Made by a program: the position numbers and the translations under genes
Shown here: one piece after another, positions 38,511-47,019 of the stretch
How positions within the stretch are numbered: position 1 is the first letter of the stretch
Layout: each line of letters begins with the position of its first letter
Assembly (NCBI GenBank): GCA_951394045.1
Contig: OX595990.1
Coordinates: 1,798,001 to 1,862,000, forward strand
Length of the DNA stretch: 64,000 nt
Source: Nitzschia sp. DOCU1
Lineage: Eukaryota > Bacillariophyta > Bacillariophyceae > Bacillariales > Bacillariaceae
Reading direction: 5' to 3'
Notes under the pieces: generated by a model
Told to the model about the DNA's origin: nothing
The model's database searches: none
The model's input: the letters and a program-made list of their open reading frames with translations, nothing else

Positions 38511-41069
38511 ACCTATCTGGTGCCACGAACTCATCTTGATGTATTCAAGAAGGAATTGGATCGCCTAGAAAAAGAAGGCGTTCTCTCCAAGACTGGTCGA
38601 TCCGAATGGATCGCAGGTTCATTTATCATACCCAAGAAGGACGGTAGCGTTCGATGGATTTCGGATTTCCGTGCTTTGAATAAAGCTATCAAGCGCAAAG
38701 CTTATCCAATTCCACGGATCAGCGATATTCTATCTCGTCGTACTGGCTACAAGTTCTTGACCAAATTGGATATTTCGATGCAATACTACACCTTTGAGCT
38801 GAGTGAAAATGCCAAGAATCTTTGCGTGATCGCTACGCCTTTTGGACTGTATCGATATAATCGCCTTCCAATGGGATTGTCGATTAGCCCCGATGCCGCC
38901 CAAGAAATCATGGAACGTGTCCTGGCGGCTATCAAGGACATCGAGATCTACATTGACGATATTGCCTGTTTCAGCAATTCGTGGAATGATCATCTGACCT
39001 TGCTTGACCAAGTCCTTACGACTTTGGAAAAGCACAACTTTACGATCAACCCGCGCAAATGTGAATGGGCTGTTCAAGAAACTGATTTCCTTGGTTATTG
39101 GCTTACGCCAACAGGACTAAAACCATGGAAAAAGAAGGTCGACTCTATTCTCCGAATGCAGAAGCCCAAGACTATCAAAGAACTTCGTTCTTTCCTAGGC
39201 TTAGTTAATTTCTATCGAGATATGTGGCCCAAACGCTCACATGTTCTGGCTCCTTTGACGAACCTTACTGGCAAGACCGTTTTTGAATGGAACTCAGCGT
39301 GCGATAAAGCTTTTGATGAAATGAAAGCTCTCGCCGCTATGGATACATTGTTGCGGTATCCTGATCACAACAAGCCGTTTCATATTGAAACCGACTCTTC
39401 GGATTATCAACTTGGAGCGGTAATTCTCCAAGAAGGACACCCCGTGGCCTATTATTCTCGCAAGCTTACTCCGGCTCAAATGAACTACACCACAATTGAA
39501 AAAGAGCTGTTGAGTATCGTTGAGACCTTGAAGACATTTCGGACGATGCTGTACGGTGCCGAATTACACGTGCATACCGATCACAAGAATTTGACTTACT
39601 CAATGACGTTGTACAACACTCAACGTGTACTTCGTTGGCGTCTCCTTCTCGAAGACTTCGGCGCCAAGTTTTACTACAAGAAAGGAGAACACAATGTTGT
39701 TGCGGATGCCCTCAGCCGCGTACCGCATTCCGCGGTTGGGGAGAGTACGACTCCAAAGGAATCGTTGTTTGTCGAAGAGGAAACTGAAAAACGAGCTGAT
39801 GAGTATTACTTCGGACCGTGCGCTGAACCGGATTGTCTACTCACCGAGTGTTTGTTGTTTTATCCTTGTTTTGATAACGAAGATCGATACCCCTTTAATT
39901 TCAACACGATCGAACATTATCAGAATGAAGATGAGACGCTGCAAGCGCTTTTGGTTGAAAACCCTGAAATGTATAAGAAACGTCCGATGGGCGGAGCAGA
40001 GGTCATCTGTGTCGGAGATTCCGACTCTGGCGATGCCAGTGGGCTGATAGCCTTGCCCCGGAAAATGGTGGCACCAGTATTGAAATATTACCATGGCCTG
40101 CTAGGCCACGCCGAAGCGGCAACAAAGTTAGAGAAAACGGTGCGACGACACTTCTCTCATCCGAATATCGGTACAGAAGCGAAACGGTTGATTGCTGATT
40201 GCGATATTTGCAAACGAATGAAACACTCACGATTGAATTACGGTGAATTGCCGATCCGAGAGATTTCTCATGTTCTTCCCTGGCAACAGGTACACGTTGA
40301 TATGATTGGACCATGGAAAATAAAAGTGAACAAGACCTCGTTGGAAATCAAGGCGCTGACCTGTATTGAACCGGTGCTGAATCTCTTGGAAATCTTTCGA
40401 TGCAATGACAAGAAAGGCCTCACAGTTGCTAAGGCTTTCGAAAATGGCTATCTCTCGCGGTACCCTCGTCCGCTTGAATGTGTCCACGACAATGGACCCG
40501 AGTTTATCAGCGAAGACTTTCAGAATCTTCTCAAAAGGGCTGGCATCAAACGCAAACCGACGACTTCGAACAATCCTCAGGCAAACGGTGTAATCGAATC
40601 CGTTCACAAGACCGTCGGACAAGTCTTACAAACTTATGTGGAATTGAAACCTCCACAGAAACAAGATGAAGTTGACACGATGATTGAAAGCGCATTGGCT
40701 ACTGCCATGCATGCGATGCGATGTTCTGCGCATCTTTCTCTCGGTGGTTTCTCCCCTGGTGCATTAACCTTTGGACGCGACATTCTCCTTGACATTCCAT
40801 TGATTGCTGACATTCAAACCCTTACGCAAGCTCGTCAAGCTCAGATCGACGTTCGTCTTCTTCGTGCCAATCGAAAAAGAAAACCCGTTGACTTTCGAAT
40901 TGGACATCAGGTGTATCTTGAACGCCCCCGCAAACCCGGTGATAAGTTGAGACCTCTGTTTACAGGGCCTCATGAGATTACTCGTGTTCATGCAAATGGA
41001 ACTGTGACTCTGCGACGTGCTCCCAACTTGATGGAACGCGTTAACATTCGACGCATCAAACCTGCATAG
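38511..41069 (+). CDS. pol: RT-RNase H-integrase region of the gypsy element
   Basis: This continues in frame after the second TGA. RT shows the KLDIS and YIDDI catalytic motifs and the LPMGLSISP block. RNase H follows at about 39340-39720, with ETDSSDYQLG, TTIEKELL and the downstream DALSR. Integrase starts with an HHCC zinc domain (HGLLGH ... CDIC). Its DDE core is complete: D in VHVDMIGPW, D in HDNGPEF, and E 36 residues later in NGVIESVHK. The C terminus carries a GPY/F-like module (LFTGPHEI). There is no chromodomain. Every catalytic residue looks intact, so apart from the TGA at 38508 the copy seems functional. Confidence 0.93.
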   Translation, partial: TYLVPRTHLDVFKKELDRLEKEGVLSKTGRSEWIAGSFIIPKKDGSVRWISDFRALNKAIKRKAYPIPRISDILSRRTGYKFLTKLDISMQYYTFELSENAKNLCVIATPFGLYRYNRLPMGLSISPDAAQEIMERVLAAIKDIEIYIDDIACFSNSWNDHLTLLDQVLTTLEKHNFTINPRKCEWAVQETDFLGYWLTPTGLKPWKKKVDSILRMQKPKTIKELRSFLGLVNFYRDMWPKRSHVLAPLTNLTGKTVFEWNSACDKAFDEMKALAAMDTLLRYPDHNKPFHIETDSSDYQLGAVILQEGHPVAYYSRKLTPAQMNYTTIEKELLSIVETLKTFRTMLYGAELHVHTDHKNLTYSMTLYNTQRVLRWRLLLEDFGAKFYYKKGEHNVVADALSRVPHSAVGESTTPKESLFVEEETEKRADEYYFGPCAEPDCLLTECLLFYPCFDNEDRYPFNFNTIEHYQNEDETLQALLVENPEMYKKRPMGGAEVICVGDSDSGDASGLIALPRKMVAPVLKYYHGLLGHAEAATKLEKTVRRHFSHPNIGTEAKRLIADCDICKRMKHSRLNYGELPIREISHVLPWQQVHVDMIGPWKIKVNKTSLEIKALTCIEPVLNLLEIFRCNDKKGLTVAKAFENGYLSRYPRPLECVHDNGPEFISEDFQNLLKRAGIKRKPTTSNNPQANGVIESVHKTVGQVLQTYVELKPPQKQDEVDTMIESALATAMHAMRCSAHLSLGGFSPGALTFGRDILLDIPLIADIQTLTQARQAQIDVRLLRANRKRKPVDFRIGHQVYLERPRKPGDKLRPLFTGPHEITRVHANGTVTLRRAPNLMERVNIRRIKPA

Positions 41070-41100
41070 TGTCATTGATGCCTCTCATGGTTGGGGAGAG

Positions 41101-41242
41101 TGTGATTACGTCACCTCGGCTTACGCACCTCTGGACTGACGTACGAGGATGTCAAACCTCATTCAAGATCGCTCGTCGGCCTCCATGCCTACTCGTAGCC
41201 CTCATAATAATGGATAGTTGATTGCTTCACACGCGTAGTTCA
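41101..41242 (+). repeat. 3' LTR of the gypsy element
   Basis: 142 bp, identical to the 5' LTR except for one base near the right end, directly preceded by the polypurine tract at 41093-41100. It supplies the polyadenylation region of the element. Confidence 0.95.
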
Positions 41243-41361
41243 TGCCTAAACATATGTACCGTATCAGGTACGATACAATCATGAATACATACAAATAGTG
41301 CTACAGTGCCTTCGGTGCGGTGCGAACCGAAGAACCCAAAGCAAAATATGCCGGTGAATGA

Positions 41362-41418
41362 GGGCCCATTCTACCGGACGAAAAAATTGATCCCCGTGAT
41401 CCCCGTGATGGCCGAGCG
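41362..41418 (+). repeat. Left terminal inverted repeat
   Basis: 57 bp starting GGGCCCATTCTACCGGA, then a non-matching 9-bp spacer, then TGATCCCCG, TGATCCCCG and TGATGGCCG plus AGCG. It aligns without gaps to the reverse complement of the right end at about 44 of 57 positions. Confidence 0.8.
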
Positions 41419-41798
41419 CCGGCCGGTTTCGGGGAAATGTAGATCAATTATTGCGGTTGTGTTCTATCGGAGTTTTTCACACAATCACCGCGGTCATGAT
41501 GGCCGAACTTCAATCCAGTGAGTCATCGGCCTGCGACCATGAACCAATGACGACGAAATGCTATCGTTCTTTACTACAGCACCTCTTCTCTATCGCTACA
41601 GTAACAACGTTAGCATCTCTTATCTATCATTTTAGAGGATAGCTACAGCGATGTGTGATAGTGAAGAAAGCGCCACGATCTTTGTCGCTTCAGTTTCAAC
41701 AAAACCGGCGCTATTAGTATTGTAACAAAGGGTCTACTCCTTGCGAATGAATTTCAACTCATGTATTAATAGATTTGTTTCCCTCTGTATTACTACTA

Positions 41799-42185
41799 CT
41801 AGAATGGAACAACAGCCTTGTCGATAATGCTCTTGTGCGTGTCCATAGTTCCATGAACGACCATGGCACCCAGCAAGGTATCGACAATAAGCAATCCACA
41901 AGGCCTTGAGCGATGTAATATCGACATGATCATAGGGAGAACTGACCTCGACTACTTCCATACCACACAATCCTTGCTTTTTCACTTCATCCGCCAAAGC
42001 CTCTCGTCACATCAGATCTTCCGGCTCGTGCCCTCCCGTCCCTGCTGCTGGCACAAAAAATTCTTCAATCGAATCAATAGCCTAAATCTTGTACACAGCA
42101 TCACATTCATCACATCCAATACCAAATCCCATGCCATTTCGAAAATCTTTTCGGCATGAAAGTACAGTAGGTCGTAGTGTGCATG
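41799..42185 (-). pseudogene. Decayed agmatinase / ureohydrolase fragment
   Basis: Read on the - strand across frames, this gives the C-terminal third of an arginase/agmatinase-type protein. In order it shows AEKIFEM, then VYKI and a stop, AIDSIEEFFVPAAGTGGHEP, a second in-frame stop, REALADEVKKQGL, GMEVVEVSSPYDHVDITSL, and, after a further frameshift, LLGAMVVHGTMDTHKSIIDK to a natural-looking stop at 41799. In the family these match the DxDxxDPxxxPGTGxxEPGG metal region and the VEVSPPYD block. At least two stops and two frameshifts make it non-functional, and the metal-binding Asp residues are partly lost. It lies wholly inside the TIR element. Confidence 0.75.
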
Positions 42186-42566
42186 CGTTCATTCATGTCA
42201 TTTTCTTGAATATTCGCATGGCTGGAATCGAAGGTCATGGACATGTCAACTTTCTTGAGGTGCAAAACGAGTACCGAACGATAGGTACATCCTCCGTCAA
42301 GGGGCGCTCCACCACGGTAGCATCGTAGTTGTCGACATTAGTACTGTGATTCTCAATCATTGTCATGGTTGATTGCTGCGACGACGGCGTCATTGCGTAT
42401 TGCAATTCGTTGCATTTCCGACGTCGTTCCTTGGCGAACCTCCCTCCACTCTTGCAATCAAACAAGTCATCATCGAATCAAACAAGTCAACTGATCGGGG
42501 ATCGAAGATGGCCGAAAGGCTGGCCGGGGAATTCCCAGATTTGCCAAAAACGGATGGTATGCAAGA

Positions 42567-42623
42567 CGCTCGGCCATCACGGCCATCACGGCCATCATGC
42601 GCGCATTCCGGTAGAATGGGCCC
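42567..42623 (-). repeat. Right terminal inverted repeat
   Basis: Reverse complement partner of 41362-41418. The three 9-bp units are all TGATGGCCG here (seen on the + strand as repeated CGGCCATCA). The element ends at GGGCCC, followed by the TGA duplication. Confidence 0.8.
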
Positions 42624-42775
42624 TGAGTGTTCTGCCCGCCCCTAAAAAAACTGGATATCGATCAAGCACCATGTCATCCCCAACAACAAACTAAGTTTAT
42701 AAACCAAGGCAAGGAGGAGGCAGGGTAGAGACACGCCCCGTTGTACCACTGGCAAGCGTGGATTTGGTTGTCATC

Positions 42776-44050
42776 ATGTCCCACGAAGGAGACCTGGAGG
42801 AGGACAGGGCAGAGAAACTGAAGCTTGTGATTGAAACGATCGCCCCCTACATCACCGAAGATTCGGAATTCGAAGATTTGCGTCGGATAGCAGCTGCTAT
42901 CGCTGCAGGAGGAGAACTGGTTGGAGAAAATCTTGAGGGCTCGACAAATTTCTCCTACCGAGTCTTTGTCAAGGGCAATCGTCATCTTTCGGTGTTTGTA
43001 AAGATTGCTTTTGACTACGCTAGGTGGAATCCCGAAAAGTCGTTTTATGATTTGAATCGACTCACAACAGAGTATGAGATGCTAAAGAAATTTTCCGATC
43101 TAATTGGACCCACGGCACCGGTGGCAAAGCCATACTTCTGTGTCGACATCGACCCGAAGGTTAGGATGTTGGTGGCCCAGTGGGCACCGTCACACGAAGT
43201 CTGGGCTCATCAATTCGTTCGGGGGGAAGTAGATGGGCGGATCGTTAGAAAGGTAGCCGAGTTCATAGCACTGGTCAATCTTGAGAAATTCGATAGTGCT
43301 TCTCTGAATGACGGGATCAAGGATTCGTTTCGAGGTCTCTACCCCATCGCCAAGGGAGCCTTCGGACAGATGATAAATGCAGATGGGGAACCAGCCGATC
43401 ACTTTTTTGCTTACGCTCGAGAGCTGGGGCAGGAGAGATTTGATGAAATAATTGATGCGCTGGCAGTATCATATGAACGATGTGATGTCCTCTTGCATGG
43501 TGACACTCATGCTATTAACATCCTGGTGGAGCCGCAGACCGCCGAAGGAAACTTTGGCGAAAAGGGAGAGTTTTTCGTTTGTGACTGGGAAATGGTTCAT
43601 GCCGGTGACAGAGGGAGAGATCCGGGGTCATTCTTTGCGTGGCCCGTCCTTTGCTCTTACTTTCTGGCGGCAAGAGGCGAAACGAAGAAGGCCTATGGAA
43701 TACTGAAATGTATGAAGGACTTCTGGGATGCCTACTCCACCTTTCTGGTTGAAAGGGGGGGCCGAAGCGACCAGCAGCTTGGCGAGGTGCTTCGGTCCAG
43801 TCTCGGTTGGTGCGGCGTCTACGCATTCGTGGCAAACTACATGATAGGAGTGCAGCGAAGTTACATGCCCTTTGACCTGGTGACAAAAGAGGCATCTGAT
43901 TTGTGTATGGCATCTGTAGCGATCACAGGTGTGAAATGTTTGGAATGCGGATTTCTCGATACAAACCCAACATTCTCGGCTGAGGAACTTTGGAAGTGGT
44001 TCGACGGCATCATCGGAGAACAAATCGAGTTTATCGCAGACAAATGTTAA
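42776..44050 (+). CDS. APH-fold small-molecule kinase, methylthioribose kinase-like
   Basis: Single-exon gene of 424 aa from ATG 42776 (the frame is open from a GTG 18 bp upstream). It has the aminoglycoside phosphotransferase/choline kinase fold: a glycine-poor nucleotide loop (ENLEGSTNFSYRVF), the N-lobe lysine in LSVFVKIA, the catalytic loop LLHGDTHAIN and the metal motif CDWEM. The layout after the metal Asp (AGDRGRDPGSFFAW then a long helical tail) resembles 5-methylthioribose kinase, which acts in methionine salvage; choline kinase-like or another APH substrate cannot be excluded. No targeting signal is seen. It converges on the tRNase Z gene with only 101 bp between the stops. Confidence 0.7.
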   Translation: MSHEGDLEEDRAEKLKLVIETIAPYITEDSEFEDLRRIAAAIAAGGELVGENLEGSTNFSYRVFVKGNRHLSVFVKIAFDYARWNPEKSFYDLNRLTTEYEMLKKFSDLIGPTAPVAKPYFCVDIDPKVRMLVAQWAPSHEVWAHQFVRGEVDGRIVRKVAEFIALVNLEKFDSASLNDGIKDSFRGLYPIAKGAFGQMINADGEPADHFFAYARELGQERFDEIIDALAVSYERCDVLLHGDTHAINILVEPQTAEGNFGEKGEFFVCDWEMVHAGDRGRDPGSFFAWPVLCSYFLAARGETKKAYGILKCMKDFWDAYSTFLVERGGRSDQQLGEVLRSSLGWCGVYAFVANYMIGVQRSYMPFDLVTKEASDLCMASVAITGVKCLECGFLDTNPTFSAEELWKWFDGIIGEQIEFIADKC

Positions 44051-44151
44051 TATCTTGAACTTTTGGATCCCCCATATAAAATAGAACCGTGTTTAAACAG
44101 GGATGGGCATTTCCGTCGATTGCTTCTAGGCTTAAGAATTTTGCTGCGTAC

Positions 44152-46449
44152 CTATTCGAACTCATCGCCCCCTCTCTTCCGCTGTACTGGTAAGACCATG
44201 AAATCCCAAGCAGCTGCAACAGAATTGGACTTCAAGCCCGAGGCTTTGATGGCTTGCCCTTCGAGCCTCGTCATTATTGACAAGCTATCGAGATCACAGT
44301 CGCCCTTGTATCGTGCACTAAAATGATTCAAAACCAACTTTTTTGCTCGGACCCGTTTGGCGAATTGCCCTGCCATGTATGGTGTAGAGTGCCCGTGCAC
44401 GATTGCATCCCGTGTGACTGCTTGTAGATTTGTATCCTTATCCAGACCAGCAAGAAAGGCGTTTGTCGCTTCGTGAACAACTACATCGGCATCCAACGCT
44501 AGGCCTACAGACCCCAAATCGCAAAGTTTCAGAAAATACTACATGAAATTTCGGTGAGATGCCAGCTCTTACCTTCTATCGCCCTGGAACTCGCAGTGTC
44601 GCCGCAAATGACAATTTTTCTACCACTTCTTGGTGGTTCTACAGCTTCTTCTTGTGTGATGGAGGTTCCATCGGGAAACGTGAAGGCACTTCCAACAGGT
44701 AAATTCTTGATTACAGCAAGTGCCTTCATCGGGATCTTGAATCCAGCCTCCTTCAACGCGTCCAGATTTCGTTCGACGATCGGTTTTACCACTTCATCCC
44801 GGAGTCGCCCAGGTTTGCTCTTTTCTTCCACGACGTAGCCGACGCAAGGCACCGAGTGGGACATAGGTGCAGCAAATACTCTCACATCCTCCTCGTCTTC
44901 CACTTCCCAGACCGGCGCGCCGTCAGCACATAAAGGATGCTGGTAAATCGGATAAATATCCCGACCGCCGTCCAGTTCACCAAACTGTCTCGATGGTTGC
45001 AAGTTGATCATGTCAGCTTGTGAGATCCAGCTGTCGCGATCTTCACCCGCGAGCCCTTGATAACCCCAGCATCGTGATTTCTCATCCTTTGAATTCAGCC
45101 CTTTGTAAATATAACGATTCCCACGCTTACTGAGCTCCCATTCGGGGGCGATTGGGATGTCTTTGAGCTCGTGGACCCGATAATTGGGAACGATCCTGGA
45201 CACTGAGTATCGAATCGCAACTCTCAACCACACCCGAAGTCCCTGTGGCCCATAAATGTCAATGGGAGTGGAATTCTGTCTGTCCCTGTCCTGGCCCATT
45301 AAACACAGCAATCCCGGCAAACCAAAGCTGTGATCACCGTGTGCGTGTGTGATAAATATCTTTGTTACTTTGCCGGGTCTCACTGATACTGTTCGCTGGA
45401 CTTGCAGCTGAGGCACAAGAAACACAGGTGAGCAACCCAATTGAACGATGCATGCAGCACATGTTGGGTTCTCCCAATGCATCAGTTTAGTGTATCAATA
45501 TTGTAAGATGAGCATCACCATCGAAAAAGTTCTCAGACTGGTGCCAGCATCTGTAGTTTCTTCATTTGCATACGATCTCTCCCTTAGTATCCGACGACAA
45601 CCGTATTCTCAGTCGACGACTCACCTGCGTGCATTCACCGCAATCGAACAACCAAGTACCACCGGAGGAAGTTGTTGAGCCAGTATCAACTCCAGGTATA
45701 CCGTGAATAGATTGCCTATTCCAATTCAATCGCAGCGCGGTACAGCTTACCCCACGCGTGATCCCTGGTGTACAGCTGGCAGTCCCGACAAAAACTATGT
45801 CCATGTCACCCGTGAGTTTCGACGATTCCCCGGAAAAAATGGGATGATGCGTTTGTCGAATATCCGTGTCGTCAACCTTGGTGCAGTTCTTGTCCCTGAG
45901 GGGCGGATACTGGGAGAAGATTTTCTCGAATGCAGTCTCCCTATTAAACGGAGATGAGATCACGGTTCCGACGTTGTCGCTTCCCTTTGGCATTGACATT
46001 GGGACACGTCGGGAAGGCTTTGTTCTTGGTTCCCGAGTTTCGATCGTTGGCCTCGACGCTGCCTCGTTTGACATCTCCGTCAATTCAAACGGCAGCGAAT
46101 CTAGATTCTGCTTAAGAAAATCCACAAGCTCTTTCTTCAGTTTTAAGCGCGAAAGTATCCCTCTTTCGTTTAAGTTCGAATTCTTAAGGACGTCCCGAAG
46201 TTCCTTTACTGTCATCGACTCCAGCTTTTCTTCCAGTTCATCCACGAGAGATGATCTGATTTTCGTCCAACGACGAGGTCTGGAACCATACCCGTAAGTG
46301 ATAGGTGGTAGCTTGCCATAAGGGCACGGCTGTAAAAACGGTGCAACATGAAACGCTTGCGATGCATTGCACAGGATAACATTAATTAACCACACGTGCA
46401 GCAGTCCCCGATGCCGCTTGCGGGAGACTTTGTGTTGGCAACGATTCAT
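44152..46449 (-). CDS. tRNase Z (tRNA 3' processing endonuclease), probably plastid, with SAP-like segment
   Basis: Three exons: 46449-45625, 45407-44573 and 44504-44152, all GT-AG with matching phase; 670 aa. Metallo-beta-lactamase motifs are in place: GTASCTPG, FDCGECTQ (usually FDCGEGTQ), the zinc motif THAHGDH, the HEAT segment VVHEATN, HGHSTPYMAG and NHFSARY. tRNase Z cuts the 3' trailer from pre-tRNA. The ATG at 46449 begins a basic and then hydrophobic leader ending ASQAFHVAP, which resembles the diatom plastid ASAFAP motif with Phe at +1, so the plastid is the likely place. Residues about 78-115 (TVKELRDVLKNS through KKELVDFL) look like a SAP nucleic-acid-binding helix pair, which is unusual for this family. 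The splice junctions were inferred from the restored motifs. Confidence 0.9.
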
Positions 46450-47019
46450 ACCGATCGTGGGCAAGCCTGTAGTAGAATACCTGACTAGCTCACGGTCATT
46501 GCGACAATCCAAGAAGGGAGCGCAAGTCTAGCACTTGGTGGTGGAAGCAACAATCCATCAGCAGACAGCCCAAGCAAAAATATTCCTATTGCAACTTTTT
46601 TCGTGTGGTTGGTATTATTTCAAGGGCCAGCTTTTCTTTCGCGCGCAAGTTTTGGGAGAGATATGCAGATGGAAATTTGATTAGCTCGATTCGGGGCGAA
46701 GCTGGTCTTACTTTCGCCATGGAGCGTGTGTGGGTATGCATGGTCGGTATCACAGGTACCAGATCCGTCGCCAGACTCGGCAGGTTGGACACACACATAT
46801 TTAATTACGGAGCAAAAGACAGATACACATACAGCTACTGGCCAAACAAAATAATTTATATACAGATTTAAATATACGTTTGTTCGACGAAACCGGAGCG
46901 CCGGCCTTCGCTAAAAATGGTTTGGAACCAAATATCACAAACTTAATCCGCTCAACGTGGCTTCTGGGGGTCATCATGAAACTCAACTTGATGAATCAAG
47001 GTCCTCCATCCTAAGTCGG
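46450..47019. promoter_or_regulatory. Divergent intergenic region, tRNase Z / unknown gene
   Basis: A 570-bp spacer between divergent starts. Short frames on both strands have no family pattern. If the + strand gene has an upstream exon, it would lie here. Confidence 0.4.

Larger units (their letters stand above)
36249..41242 (+). mobile_element. Ty3/gypsy LTR retrotransposon, nearly complete
   Basis: A 4994-bp element with two 142-bp LTRs (TG...CA ends) that differ at one base, which implies a recent insertion. Internally there is gag, an aspartic protease, then RT, RNase H and integrase, in the Metaviridae order. All coding parts share a single frame interrupted by TGA at 37764 and TGA at 38508. 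A polypurine tract (GGGGAGAG, 41093-41100) abuts the 3' LTR. A convincing target-site duplication is missing: only TGC is shared by the two flanks. No primer-binding site was identified after the 5' LTR, where a 12-bp palindrome stands instead. Confidence 0.95.
41362..42623. mobile_element. TIR DNA transposon (non-autonomous) carrying a decayed agmatinase-like gene
   Basis: A 1262-bp element bounded by inverted copies of GGGCCCATTCTACCGGA and flanked on both sides by TGA (41359-41361 and 42624-42626), a 3-bp target duplication. The inverted repeats run 57 bp without gaps and include three 9-bp units TGATssCCG. No transposase frame is present. The inside holds a broken ureohydrolase gene on the - strand. 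A 3-bp duplication and ends beginning GGG fit the PIF/Harbinger superfamily best, although that family usually chooses TWA targets. It lies 119 bp from the gypsy 3' LTR. Confidence 0.75.

Noticed and set aside
36244..41247. Target-site duplication of the gypsy element
   Set aside because: The five bases before the 5' LTR (CTTGC) and after the 3' LTR (TGCCT) share only a TGC triplet, which is too short for an LTR element and easily chance.
43515..44023. Antisense frames within the APH-fold kinase at 42.8 kb
   Set aside because: They are shadows of the kinase gene and have no protein pattern of their own.
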